Positions 1 to 12,467 of a stretch of 64,000 bases of DNA are shown one piece after another. The stretch spans positions 744,001 to 808,000 of the forward strand of contig QEYB01000841.1 of NCBI GenBank assembly GCA_017562135.1, read 5' to 3'. Source of the stretch: Dipylidium caninum (lineage: Eukaryota > Platyhelminthes > Cestoda > Cyclophyllidea > Dipylidiidae). The position numbers and the translations under genes were made by a program. The notes beneath the pieces are model-generated. The model saw only the letters and a list, made by a program, of their open reading frames with translations, had not been told where the DNA came from and did not search any database. How positions within the stretch are numbered: position 1 is the stretch's first letter; every line of letters begins with the position of its first letter.

Positions 1-462
1 TATGCCACAGGCGTCGTAGAATCGCCTGTGAGTATTTTGCTTATTCGAGTGTGCAAATTATCGAGCTTACTTATGTCATTTACATAATGTCATCATTAAC
101 ACTAAAAGTTGCTTTTGGTGGTACCAATTGCGGGCAGTTTATAGCACCATTTTATGCAGTTCTCCGACTCGACATTAAGAATGCCTTAATCTCCACCATC
201 TACCGGTATTTCGGAGTTTGATGTACACCAACTCTTGCACTTAGTACCAGGTATAAAAAGGGCAGCCAAGTGCTTTACGAAAAAACCGCACACGGTAATA
301 AATTTATGGGCAATTTTAACTTTTTATAAATCACTGTTGTAGACAGACAGGCGACCTGAGCAATTAATAGTTCAATTTGTCCGGTCCGAGGACTACTGTG
401 CTAAAACCCTTTTTTATCAATAATATCGATTGAATGGGTCGTGATTGCAACTCTCTCTCCAG
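1..462 (+). other. GRIN1 intron end (upstream of first visible exon)
   Basis: This is non-coding sequence belonging to the intron that precedes the first visible GRIN1 exon. It ends in a pyrimidine stretch and a CAG acceptor at 460-462. No further exon is visible, so the amino-terminal domain of the receptor must be encoded before the window. Confidence 0.7.
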
Positions 463-592
463 GTGGTAACCATTCAGAGCACGCCTTTTGTCGACCACGT
501 GCTCAAACCCCCGGGTGGGCGTTGCAACACCAGTGAGCGTGTGGAGGACCTCGAGGCCCAGGTGGAGTGCACTCACACAAACGCCACCACCG
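463..592 (+). CDS. GRIN1: NMDA receptor GluN1 homologue, S1 exon a (partial gene)
   Basis: This exon encodes 43 complete codons plus one base of the start of the S1 lobe, the extracellular glycine-binding half-domain of the NMDA receptor subunit GluN1, a glutamate-gated cation channel of the plasma membrane. The translation begins VVTIQSTPFV and matches the vertebrate VVTIHQEPFV strand. It then carries the two cysteines equivalent to human Cys420 (GGRC) and Cys436 (VEC) and ends in THTNATT. NTS and NAT are N-glycosylation sequons. The exon starts after a CTCTCTCCAG acceptor and ends at a G|GTGCGT donor in phase 1. The next exon starts in the complementary phase at 54747. The protein-family call comes from recognised motifs; the exon borders are inferred from splice signals and reading frame. 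Confidence 0.9.
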
Positions 593-3500
593 GTGCGTGT
601 ACACGTCCTCCTCGCATGTTGATGTCATTTTATACTGTTATGGCATTCTCTCCGCCCGTCACCCTTCCCCCCCTCCACCCCCTTCATGTGGTGCATATCT
701 TGAATGGGGTGTCTAAAACCTGCCATGACTATAGAATGACGTAGATACGAGGACCCGCGACTCGAAGCTGAGGGGGGCACATGTGATTCTGCTGCTGAAA
801 ACGGTTTTATTTGTTACTCAATGCTTTTATAATCTAACCATGAACAGAAACAAAAATTTGATAAAGCGTTTCCACTGAAAAATCTTGTACTCATGCAGTA
901 GTATTTACGATTTGATGATTTAACGGCTTCGATTTGGTACCCCTTTTTCGGATTCCTATTTTTGGGGACGAGTCGTAAGGTCAAAAATTATGTGATGTGG
1001 CGGCTATTCTATTTAAAAGATCAGTCCATTATGTATGTGATTTCTTTGTCTTTTATCCCTAGGTGAGTGTTTTTATGATAACAACTTTGTTGTCCTACCC
1101 TCATGTCAAAAATGTCACACGTGGAACTTTATGCCTTTACCCCATTAGGAAAAAAATTCCATCATTAGACACTTTCCTCTAAGGCATCCTTTTTTCAGCA
1201 TTACAAAATAAAGAACCTTGTAAACTCGTGGGAGAACTAACAATTTTCGCTTGGTCTCCGAATGGAACCATTTATAATGTACAAGTTGTAATTCCGAAAA
1301 TCTTCAATAATTTAAACGCTTTTCCAGAAAACCTGCATACCTTACCAATTTATTTATTCAGATGGGCCTGGTGGATCTGCATTTCCACTAACTTTTGAGT
1401 CCTAACAAGTTTTAGCCATCTTAATGAGGTTTTGCTATCTCTCATAAAGATGAGCAAAGTGCCGGAGCGTATTTTGATAGGGTTAGTTTGTCAAAACATT
1501 CCAACGCTAATCCACAGTGACCGAATAGAAGTATTGCCATCCTCTTCCCCGTTTTCTTTTACCTTTCTGCTCAGCTTTAAGCCATCAACTCTGTTCCACT
1601 TCTTGACTATTCTCCATCAAAAGTGGAAAATTTGTCCTCAAAAACCCTCACAAATCTCACAGCAGGTTTGTGTCATTCCGTCAAAGCATTGTTTTAATAT
1701 AAGTCTTAATGAAATGGGATTTTGGGTTATGGAATGGGATATTTTTTAATCATTAACTACGAGCGCATACAAAATTCATTACAACCCTGCTTAATTATTC
1801 GCTGTAGTGTCTACATATCAGTTTCAATAGAATCTCCTACCTATTGCACAAATACTGATTGAGGAATCTGAACAGGAGGGAGTTTCACTCTCCGAATTTC
1901 CCTTTAATTTGTATTTATCGACACTAGTTGCCAAAAGATTCACTGCAGTGACCGTCACTCCTCAACTTTCAGTAAAACTTTATTTGCCTCGCTGCGCCTC
2001 GCCTCGTCCTAGGTAACTGCAAATTCATCTACGAGAGACGTAATTCACCATCTTAAAAGACCATATCACTTGATTCCAACCTTTGGGGGCCACGGTTCCA
2101 CTGAAGCTGCCTCCCATCTCTGCGCCTACTGCTTATGTGCCTAGAAAATTAGTGATTTACGCAGGGCTTGCAATCCTCCTCTCGCCTCTCGATTGTTTTT
2201 CGCACTAGGCTCAATGTCGCATAAATTGGTGAGGAGGAGGGCCTGATTTTTCCCCGTCAGCCTCTACTTTATACAATTTTGAAAGTTGACTTTTCATCGG
2301 GTCCTAAAATTGCCGACTCGATCACGCTAGGTATTTTATTTTCACTGAAAATAAAATTTCCATTCTTCATTATTATAATCTAGGGTTAAAAAAATGAGTA
2401 CAAATAATATCGGAAAGGATTTGGTCATGGTATTCCGGTTTGATAAAAAAAATGGAGCAAAAGTAACTCACTTTAGGATAAAAATTAATCATTTTCAAAG
2501 TGTGAGTGCTTTATCTTCGGCTTAATCAAACAATCGTCTCAAGGACGTTTAATACATTTGAATAAGTTCTTTATGAAGTATAAACTTTCACACCGAACTG
2601 TCATTTGGAAGAAACCACCTTAATTTTCTTGACTTACTTCGGAGAAAAAGGGTAGTTGTACAACCTCCCTAACGATTATTTTTCTTCTCCCATCTAACGA
2701 GTGTCGGAAAGTAGGGAGATGTTGAAGCTACCAAGATCCTAACTCTACGCTCTGTTGGCCACTTTAAGCGATCATGGCGTGTATGGTGCCGGTACAGAGT
2801 TCCGTCCTTAGTGCTCCACTTTGTTTTGCTTTTCCCTGTGGGAGGTCATAAAAACAGCTCTGCTTTGCGGTAGGCAGTCGGTTGGCTTGGTTTGACTCGT
2901 CAATCGGGCGGATCCACCGCATTTCTGGTGTGTTGGCGACTTTTTCACCGAAAAGAGTCCAACATTAGTGTAGGCCCTGCCTCCACTCTTCACTAACTTA
3001 CCACCGAAATTTAGTATACGGACAAATTGAGTATTTTATACGACTAGGTTTACTATCTCTTTTCCCCTGCCACTTTTCTATTAACATCTGGACTGACTGG
3101 CCTAATTGGGTCATTGAGACTCACATTAGGATGCTACGATTTGACCAACTTGACCTTCATTGTGCTTTCAATTTTGCCCTTGTTTCACTTTAGCAACATA
3201 GCTTCAAAAATGTAACATTTGGATTCTAATTCGACGCAAGATTAAAGTATCTCTTACTAAAACTTAATGCCCATTTTAATGTGATTGGAGATTTTTATAT
3301 AAAATGGACTCGGCGGAAAATATTCTCCTCGTTTGAGCGATCTAACACCCCGTGTGCTCCACTCTTGGCCCCTATTGGCCTCTTACCAAACTTGATGGGA
3401 TTTATAGGCAGAATATGCTAAGCTGCGCCTCCTGCTCGTCTCTCGCGCTCCATGTGGCCGCATTAATAACCGATCGCGCTTATTTTAAAACCGAAACCTT

Positions 3501-4861
3501 GATCTTTTGGTATCCGCTTATCCGCACCATTTACATTATCTTTACCTCTATTCCTCCTGACGAATGATACGCCACTCCTCGTTAAGAAAACCGACACTAC
3601 TGACAGCCTCGAAACTGTAGGTCGGGCCCACCTACGGAGAGAGGAGGCGTTTCTCAGCTGTGTTATCCGAACAATCGTCGAAAGGAAAACCCTTTCCCCT
3701 TCACCTTTTGTTTCCCCTATTAATGGGCTACTACAGGATGGTGTGACCATTTCATGTAGCTGGTACTGTCGCCAGTCTTAGTCTGAAAACAACTTTGTCA
3801 TGATCACGTAGGCCATCAACAAGATAGTTAGGACACTCGTCGTGGTAGAAATAGGGGGATGAGCAAGTTGCAACCACACCACTCCGCAGCCGATGTTAAA
3901 TTTCACCTCGCCAAAAATTTCCTCCATTCGCATTGTCATTTATTCTGTTATATTTTAATTTAGTGAGGATTCATTCTGTGGATAGGAGATCGCTATGGGA
4001 AGGTAATGTTAACTTTGCAGCGTTTGACAGTTTTTGCTTTTAAGTCGTGAACGGTGTTATAGTCCTGTCATATAGTGTGACTGCTTCCCTGACACTAGTG
4101 TGTATTTCTGACTGCTTAAAAGGCCCTTTGACTTTACATTGACCTTGTTTTCATTATCTTATGCCAAATGCCCCTCCACCCCCCTTTGACAGGCCTCTGT
4201 GTTCTTCTATGTTGCCACGATTAATAGCACAATTCTTGGGTATGGTGACAATTTAGAACGAGGCAACTATTTCACCTTAGATTTTAGACGTTTAATTTCG
4301 AAATAGAGGGAGAAAATTGGCGTTATTAAATGCATTTCTCCTCTCTGACTTATTTTCTCAACCTCATATAACAAATTTGTGTCTGTCACATTTGGGGAAA
4401 AAATGGCTTAAGGACATCGTAGAATTAAATTAGCGGGGAATGAACTCCCCTCTTTCACTGGAACAAATCGTAACTCAGCCTAGTTGGGGCCTCGATTCGT
4501 GAACGATGTCACTTTTTAAAATGTTTTATTTCATTCGGAGTTTTGAGGCGCAATGAGGGGAAACAGTGAGCACACTTCATTCCATCCGATTTGGATGCAT
4601 TTCACGGTAGGCGGCTATAACAATCCTCTCCTCCAAACTTTTGTGGATCTTGTCTAGGATAGACTGGGATATAATATGTCAGAAAGATTCAGATTCCGGA
4701 TTATCTCAAGGACTGGGATGGCTGAATTACTATAAATTCAGGAGAGAACAATTGCTTGACACATAGATTATGCGCCAGATTCAAATAGAAATTCTCGAAT
4801 CTTCCCGACCTTATTACCTCTTTACGACATGAAGGGGAAGGCGAGAATGTGCATTTTGAGA
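593..4861. other. Intronic stretch with no supported gene
   Basis: This is the first 4.3 kb of the giant intron. All open frames are short (about 105 codons at most) and show no domain-like composition. I saw no transposon ends, tRNA or strong tandem repeat here. Confidence 0.6.
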
Positions 4862-5040
4862 GCATATTCCAAGGAAAGACCTGAGAACCTTTCCTGTTCC
4901 CGATAACTCCAGTTTAAAAAAGTTAATTCGCCATAACTATTGGCTGGTTTACTCGGTTGAACTAACTTCGGATGAGTAAGAAGACACCTATTTGTCAACT
5001 GTACGCGACAGTTTAAGCTTTAGCCGTCATTCATCCATGT
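4862..5040 (+). repeat. Diverged local repeat A, copy 1
   Basis: This segment resembles 6122-6300. Both start near GCATATT, carry GAAAGACCTG, share GTTGAACTAAC and include the exact TTTGTCAACTGTACGCGACA word. Divergence is high between these words. The partner lies on the other side of the 5171-6020 block, so the area is a nested or partly tandem arrangement. Confidence 0.65.
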
Positions 5041-5046
5041 CTCTCC

Positions 5047-5115
5047 GCGCATACATCTGCACAATCCTGTTCTTACCGAATGCTCCAACAAGCACATTTG
5101 CCCAGCTATAGCCAC
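5047..5115 (+). repeat. Diverged partial repeat D, related to 5635-5700
   Basis: This segment shares an ordered set of short words with 5635-5700: CACAATCCTGTTC, then CCAACAAGC, ATTTGCC and CATAG-like sequence. It is therefore an extra, older copy of part of the repeat block that follows it. A second shared word, ATTCACCTGAGTTGTT, occurs both at about 5136 and at about 6014. Confidence 0.55.
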
Positions 5116-5170
5116 CCAAGTGCAGGGGAGTTGTGCATTCACCTGAGTTGTTCAAATCGCATTACATCGT

Positions 5171-6020
5171 TGCAAACAGCCTAGATTCATTGAAAACACC
5201 GACAATGACTTTTGTGTTTTTAAGATTACGAGGAAATCTGGCCTAACCATCCTCTCACCAAAGATGTGACTGCTTCTGTTTCTGGTGAACATCTCCTGAA
5301 CGAACGATAGACCTTGTTGTCAGGGCATCAATCGGCTCGAAGCGATTGCCCTTGTCTACGGAATGGGATTAAGAGGACAAATTAGACGAGTGAATACTGA
5401 CGCGAACAACAAACAAATATTGGCATTCCATGTTATCGCGAACGGTAGCAGTGAATCTGACTCTTCCCCTCTCTTTTCGCAAAAAACGTTATTCATAGTG
5501 AAAGTGAAAAGAATAATCTCGGGTCATAGATTTCAACACTAGTTACTTGTAGTATGTATCTTCTTCAAAAACATGTGCTCTAAACAGGGAACTGGGGGTG
5601 CAGGCCTTGTAGATGGCATCAAACCCTGTGGACACACATCTACACAATCCTGTTCCTATCTAACGTTCCAACAAGCGAATTTGCCTAGCCATAGACGCAT
5701 GAAAGTGAAAGTGGCAGCCACAACTTCCTTCATCCCCCCCCCCTCCCCTGAATAGATTAGTGTCAGTCTACGTGACTCCTCTTCTAACCCGCTTCATTAA
5801 GAAGGTCTTGACTGCGTTCTCATCCCCCACGGCTGCATTTTCCTCCCTCTTATGGTGGTTGGGTCTAGAAGTGTGGGCGATATTGCAGGTGGTCTGTGAC
5901 CCCTTTCTCGGAGGCGGGGCATTAAGCGCCGGTGATGGAGTCCCGACTTGTTAAGCGGTTTGGCGTTCAGTCCTGCTTTGCCTGTGACCTTCGCGACGGT
6001 GGCACACATGGACATTCACC
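5171..6020 (+). repeat. Dispersed repeat block C, copy 1 (850 bp)
   Basis: This block is homologous over its full length to 8516-9352 in the same orientation, about 3.3 kb away. It begins TGCAAACAGCCTAGATTC and ends GGACATTCACC, after which the two copies diverge abruptly. The left half (to about 5665) differs from its partner at roughly 7% of positions by eye. The right 345 bp are almost identical apart from short indels. There are no terminal inverted repeats or target-site duplications that I can see. Its family is not recognised; a taeniid-type miniature element or a plain local duplication are both possible. Confidence 0.85.
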
Positions 6021-6121
6021 TGAGTTGTTTAAATCGCATTTTAAAGGCATGTGGAATGACATAATTCTATCGGATGAATTAATTAATTAACATTGCGGTA
6101 GTGATGAAATTCAACGCGAAA

Positions 6122-6300
6122 GCATATTTCGACGAAAGACCTGGGTCCTTTTTGTTCTTCAGATGCCTCCATCTTAAATACGTTGATGGAGCCATATTGG
6201 CAGATTTAATAAGTTGAACTAACGTAGAATGGGTAAAAGGGCATCTATTTGTCAACTGTACGCGACAACTCAAACCCTAACCTTCATTCACAAATGTTCC
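6122..6300 (+). repeat. Diverged local repeat A, copy 2
   Basis: This is the partner of 4862-5040, sharing the same ordered words, including TTTGTCAACTGTACGCGACA and AACTAAC. It follows the C block and the ATTCACCTGAGTTGTT word, so the order of modules differs on the two sides of block C. Confidence 0.65.
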
Positions 6301-8515
6301 TTATCGAAAGCGATAAATTCCGCCCTCACACTGTCAACGAGAGTGGTGCGGTCACCCACCTTCTCCACTTTTCCACTTTCCCCCTTTCCCCATTAGTGAC
6401 CGGTAAGCTTGGTGAGGCTGTATTAACAAAAATTGACACTTTCACCACTCACGCTAGTGTCACTTCCTTCACTTCCATTTCTCTCACCCCCGACACCGTA
6501 GGCTGTCACTTCGCTGATGGCAACTGTCACCTTGACCGGGAATTGCCAAAATGATAGAGCAAATCGCGTTTTTTTGCTCCTTTTCAGCTGGAGGTGTGGA
6601 CTCAGTGTGAGGACATTGTCTCTCACCTGTTTCTTTTATCTTGTGCCAATTCGACGTGACACGTGTACGACAACTTTGACTTGTCCATCTGAGTAGCATG
6701 GGCGTGGTGACTGAGTGAGGCAATTGAATGGAAAGGGGAGGAAGAAAAGTGGAAAGTAGGGGACACCGTGGTGATACGTGGTGCTTCCAAATTCTAGGTT
6801 ATGGACATAATGACAGTTGTAGAATTATATTTCTGTTTAAATGACAGCGGAAATGATTTTACAAAAAGCCTACTTTTCTACTCTCTGAAGAAATTTCTCC
6901 CCTTGAAGTGAAAAACTCTCTAATAGGTGAGGTAACTTTAAGAACTCTCAATCACATTATAATTTGTATCATTTTAGGGAAAATGGTCCTAGCATTCCTC
7001 AAGCCTGATAGTGGCCCTGTCCCTGTCAAATGATTTGGCATGCATTCAAATATCGCTCTATTGCTAAGTAAATTCACACATTATGCTGATTCTCATGGAG
7101 TAGGGCTGTAAAGCGCTGAGACGACTTAATACCAGAAGAATCAAGTCGTCTCTACGCTTTCTGTTCTTGAGTTGCCAGACGCGTACTGGCGGCTGATGTG
7201 ACTCACAAAGGACCGCTTCGCATGCCTCTTACTTGATGAATTTACGGCTATTTCTCCGCAATGTTTGCCTTCCTCGACGAGGAGCCTTCGTCTTCGCTCG
7301 GCAGTCCTCTTAAAAGAAGTGTGTAAGATCTCAGAGTCCATTCAAATGAATCCTAAATTAAATCGGCTGCAAGCGGGCGTCTTAGTCACTTAAATCGACT
7401 CCGCATGCTTCCACTGAACAAAAAAGTATTTTCCTCTCTAAACCTTCCCTTTTTTATCTTGTTCCTCGAAATGACTCGACGTGGCGATGCAATGCATTGG
7501 GAAAAGGAGAAGTGGCTTTTGCCTCTTTCCCCAAAGGTGATGGTCTCCAAAAATGGCTACCTTCGAGGACAGCCGGTGACCGTCATTTCCCACACGATAA
7601 GGGGGTGGATGCATAAGAGAGATTGAAATCACTGCAATGGATGACCCTTCATTTTAACTTGACCTGAGTTTTATAAGAATTATGCCCCGGGATTGCTTAC
7701 CTTACTCTCGAATTTGACCACATTCACTAATTACTAAGTTGCTCTTTGATTCATTCGACCGTCGCCTCATCTCCCCTGATGCATACTTTACTTACTTCCA
7801 GTTTGGCAGGCCGGAATTAGGTTCGGATTCCCCGTTAAGCTGAAGGTCTCCTGCCGCCGAGGTATCTCGATTGTACCACACACAGACACCACTCATATCC
7901 TTCAAAAAAAGCATTTTGCAAGACATTTTGGCATAAAATTTACCACAAACATTCTGTCAGTTGGTTCGGAGGGATAACAGCAACATCACAAATGTCGTTC
8001 ATTGAAGACATGTGATAAAATTTGGTCGGTTCTCTCCTCTCGAAGCTGCGGTATTTCCTCGGTCTGGCTCTTTTTTCATAGCTGACAGCACCAACAGTTG
8101 TACCCCACAACCTCAGCCACTACCTACCTCGTGGATGGTTAGAGCAAACCAAGTTGTTTTTATTGTTTTCCCTTTTTTTAAGGCCTCACTCCTATCGCCC
8201 GTAGCGGTGCCTTGTGTGGTCACTCCGTACTAAGAGTTGGTTCCAGTTCGGCTTCCTAGCGGCTAAGAAAAAAACATTAAAGACCTGATCAAGGTGGAAA
8301 ACTTTTGTTCAGTCTTCTTGGCAGGTTTATCATTCACGTTTTATGAGGCACACAGCTACTTGGACGGTTTTCTTACTTCAAACGATTAGGATGCATCACA
8401 AATCGGGAAAGATGTTCTCTGCGAGTTACCGTAGCCCCAACTGGGCTGCTGTCGACATCAGGGCAATGTCTGAATTACATGGTGAATCGAGCAAGTGAAA
8501 ACGTCTAATCACTCC
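6301..8515. other. Intronic stretch with no supported gene
   Basis: Non-coding sequence between the two repeat blocks. Only short frames are present on either strand, and none has a recognisable domain, transposon end or RNA gene. Confidence 0.6.
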
Positions 8516-9352
8516 TGCAAACAGCCTAGATTCATTGAAAACACCGACAATGACTTTTGTGTTTTTAAGATTACGAGGAAATCTGGCCTAACCATCCTCT
8601 CACCAACGATGTGACTGCTTCTGTTTCTGAGGAACATCTCCTGAACGATAGACCTTGTTGTCAGGCCATCAATGGGCTCGAAGCGATTGCCCTTGTCTAG
8701 GGAATGGAAATAAGGGGACAAATTAGACCGAGTGAATACTGACCCGAACAACGAACAAACCTTGGCATCGCACGTTATTGCGAACAATAGCAGCGAATCC
8801 CACTCTTCCCCTCTCTTTCCGCAAAAACTTTATTCACAGTGAAAGTGAAAAGAATAATCTGGGGTCACAGGTTTCAACACTAGTTACTTGTAGTATGTAT
8901 CTTCTTCAAAACAAGTGCTCTAAACAGGAAGCTGAGGGTGCAGGCCTTGCAGATGGCGTCCACCCCTGTGGGCATGCATCCTCACAATCCTGTTCCTATC
9001 GAATGCGCCAAACAAGCGAATTTGCCTAGCCATAGACGCGAAAGTGGCAGCCACAACTTCCTTCATCCCCCCCCTCCCCTGAATAGATTAGTGTCAGTCT
9101 ACGTGACTCCTCTTCTAACCCGCTTCATTAAGAAGGTCTTGACTGCGTTCTCATCCCCCACGGCTGCATTTTCCTCCCTCTTATGGTGGTTGGGTCTAGA
9201 AGTGTGGGCGATATTGCAGGTGGTCTGTGACCCCTTTCTCGGAGGCGGGGCATTAAGCGCCGGTTGATGGAGTCCCGACTTGTTAAGCGGTTTGGCGTTC
9301 AGTCCTGCTTTGCCTGTGACCTTCGCGACGGTGGCACACATGGACATTCACC
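8516..9352 (+). repeat. Dispersed repeat block C, copy 2 (837 bp)
   Basis: This is the second copy of the block at 5171-6020, starting TGCAAACAGCC and ending GGACATTCACC. It lacks a 4-bp AACG duplication and an 8-bp stretch near the GAAAGT repeats that copy 1 carries, and has one extra T in CCGGTTGATGG. The last 340 bp are essentially identical to copy 1. A frame of about 90 codons on the minus strand (8509-8787) lies in the diverged half, but the frame is not kept in copy 1, so I do not call it a gene. Confidence 0.85.
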
Positions 9353-12300
9353 GTCTAGGCCGTGAGAATATACAACTTTATACGAACTCACTATGCTTAT
9401 CAGTACATAGTAGGTGAAAAATAAGATTTGCAGTGATCTATATTGTCAGATCACAATGCAACGCTGCCACGGTCACCAAAATAATCGTCTGTAAGTGAAA
9501 TCATAATTGTTCGTTCAAAAATAACCATCACCTACGTTAAGGGCCGAGGAAATGGCCTACGGTGTCAGAGGAATAAGGTAGAGGCTACTCTTTCCATAAT
9601 TTTTTGGATGTCATCCACTTTGCAAATTGGAAGAAATTAGATTTTGGTCGTCTGTCTAGGTCGTCTCTTAGCCATGAAAAATGGTGAGCATCAAAGGTCA
9701 GTAGACTTTATCAGGTCATTAGAGCGAGGAGAGGAGATGATTCCCCTCAGATTACTGTTTTAATTGTCTCGTCTTAATGTCCTTACCTGGACAAACCAGA
9801 CATCCGATGTCGATCTACCTCGAGACTAGTTCTCATGGTGAGCCGTTAATTCTCTCCCACTGTTTTTGGCATTCGGCTGCGTAATCCTAGCAATGGAAGT
9901 AGTCCTAGTTCTCTGAAGAAAGGGGCCTTCCTTGCTCTAGAACTTGCACTGGTGAACGACTTATTTTCATCTAAATCCATTTCGAGTGAAAAAAAGGAGT
10001 GTAGGCAATACATTTCGGCGTTTCTTTAAATGCTTGTAGAGATTCAACATCTCTTGGTCGCTTTGTTTGTCCTGAACCAACCGGTCTGACGTTTTCTGGC
10101 AATGTAACACGTCTTATTCCATTCAGGACTTTCCTTCGTGGTGTTTTACTGGCATTATTGGTGGTATCACTGTTCTCCTCGCCAAAAGCTTTTTAACGCC
10201 AAATAGGCCTGGTTGAATCCGATAGTCTTGGGGCGGCTAAATCTTGCTTAAATCCACTTCGAGCGATAACTTGTCTACCATGAGAAACTAACAGGTCCAA
10301 ATATTCAGTAATATAACATCATAAGGGTCATGAATAGTTTGACAACCAGCATTTCTATTCCAAAGTGTCATGATAGTCGCGGCAGGGGAGCGGCAGAATC
10401 CGACATTTTGTGCTAAATAGACGTCGTTCGAGGATCAACAGGCAAGGAATACAAACAGGCGGGTGAAAAAGGAACATACAGAAGAAACTTCAAGGATTGT
10501 GGTGGGTAGGCGGAAATAAGGGGAAATTGCCGCCAACTTTGTGGAGACTGGCAGTCACACACCCAAACTACTGCCTACTTGCCCACCTACCAACTCTCCT
10601 CGCTCACTTACCTACCGCGTCGGTTGTCAGGTTCTAATCTAATTATGTAAATATGCTTCTGCGACGCACCCGTCTGCCCGCACAACAGCTGTCGCTGCGG
10701 CGGCGGCAGGAGCAGCAGCAGCAGCAGCAGCAACCACATTCTGGCCGTCTTGGTGGGTGGGCAGAAAACCCTTCAAAAACGAGAAAATTGACGGGTTTTG
10801 TGGCGCCGCTTTAAACAACGGTCATTGAAATCTGATCCTTACAATGAGGTCCTTGTTAGCTTAAATTTGAGGAATGGAAACCACTGGGAATTGCGATTCG
10901 TCCACACTTGGGGGCGGCGGAGGGGACGAGATTAACTTGAATGGCGTACATTTTTTGAACACGAGAGTAAAATTTTCAGCGGTAGTAACCTAGTGGAGAG
11001 GTTGACAGTCCTAGTAGGCGGCAATGTGACCAGTGGCACTTGTCCCCTCGGAGTCTCCCAGTTGTCGCCCCTTGGTGTCGACTTGAGAATCATCTTTTAC
11101 CCCCGGACAGCGGAATTTATTGCCATGAAGGGGCAGAAGCTCTAAAACTTCGTACATTAAAGTAGACATTTTTAATAAACGGTCATTAAGTTTGTTTGGC
11201 TTGTCTAAACTGTTTGAGTAAATTGAGGAAAAAAATGTGGTCAGTAATTCCCAGCACCACAGTAAAAGTTAGCTTTCTGTCACGTAATTCCTCAAAATAT
11301 CGCCTGCTAATGTCCGTTTTGTTTAAACGCACATGAAACAGAAATCGAGGGTTGGAGATTATACACTGTCAGCGTCTGTTACTTTTTTATCCGGAATAAC
11401 CTTTACAATTTTTCAAGACTTCCCTTTCTCATCTCACTTTGTGATCTGGCACTGGAAGACAGAAGTAAAATGACATCCCCTCCGGTAATTGTTCCATCAT
11501 TTTACCCGGCATACCGCCTCAAGAGGCTACAAGTAGCAGGAAACTTTCTCCTCCCTCCAAACTGATTAAAACTGTTGACCTGTTTAAAAGAATTCCAGGG
11601 AACATGGAAAGCCCTTTCCAAACATAATCATTTTAAGACTTTTAAACCTTACATTAGAGTGTTGTGCATGTTGACATTTTGGAAATATCACCACCTGCGG
11701 AGAACCGTTCTACATCTGTTTCTGTCGTGCTTCAGCAGATTGTGATGTATGCCCAACTGCGTGTCTTAATTTTCCTTCGTCCCACCCCCTGTCTGCGTCC
11801 TGCCCTCCCGTCCCTTTGAATGTGTAGCCGCTGCTGAGTAGTTAAAGCCTGTGCCGAAACTCATTTGCGGAGGATTGTGTCTCGGAGCATGTCCCGATCA
11901 TACATTTCCATGCCATCCGTGATTTCCATCAGTTATTTCTCTGCAGTATGTGTCCCCACCTCTTACAGGCTTCTGTATTTACTCTGGTAGTCCTTCCAAC
12001 TACCCAACATCCTTTTTTTGTCTTCAATGCCGTGAAATTTTCGTCTGGAAGATCCGTGATTCCAACGACTCTTTCTCGAATTCCGAATGGTTGTCAAATT
12101 TCCCATTATTTTTCAAATTCCTGCATGTTTTTGAAGAGTTTTGCACAACAGTAGTCTTTTCGTTATACGCGGTTGTTGGTTAAGTCTGCGTTCACATGAT
12201 GTCAGGTATAAAAGTAAGCCTTAATAGCACACGGTGACCCCGAAGAGGTCGCAGACATTCGATGCTTCAACTGATAAGCACCCACGCATCCACGCGTTAC

Positions 12301-12467
12301 CAAGGCGATGTCATGTGATTTTACAGTTTAGGGGAGACCGCTTTTTTCTTTTACTACACCTCCAGTTCACGTCTTCACAATCTTCGACTATCATTGCAAT
12401 GGTTAACGCGGCACTGATTAGAAATTTGCTCTCAATTTTACACAATTTTACGGTAACCGCAGTTGTA
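9353..12467. other. Intronic stretch with no supported gene
   Basis: Non-coding sequence between repeat block C and the first mariner. The only structured element I see is a CGG/CAG trinucleotide tract near 10.7 kb. Confidence 0.6.
10695..10732 (+). repeat. (CGG)/(AGC) trinucleotide microsatellite
   Basis: A short GCGGCGGCGGCAG run is followed by about seven AGC units. It lies in an intron, not in a long open frame, so it is not a coding polyglutamine tract. Confidence 0.85.

Noticed and set aside
8509..8787. 92-codon minus-strand frame in repeat block C
   Set aside because: The frame is broken in the sister copy at 5171-6020, so it is not conserved as a protein.
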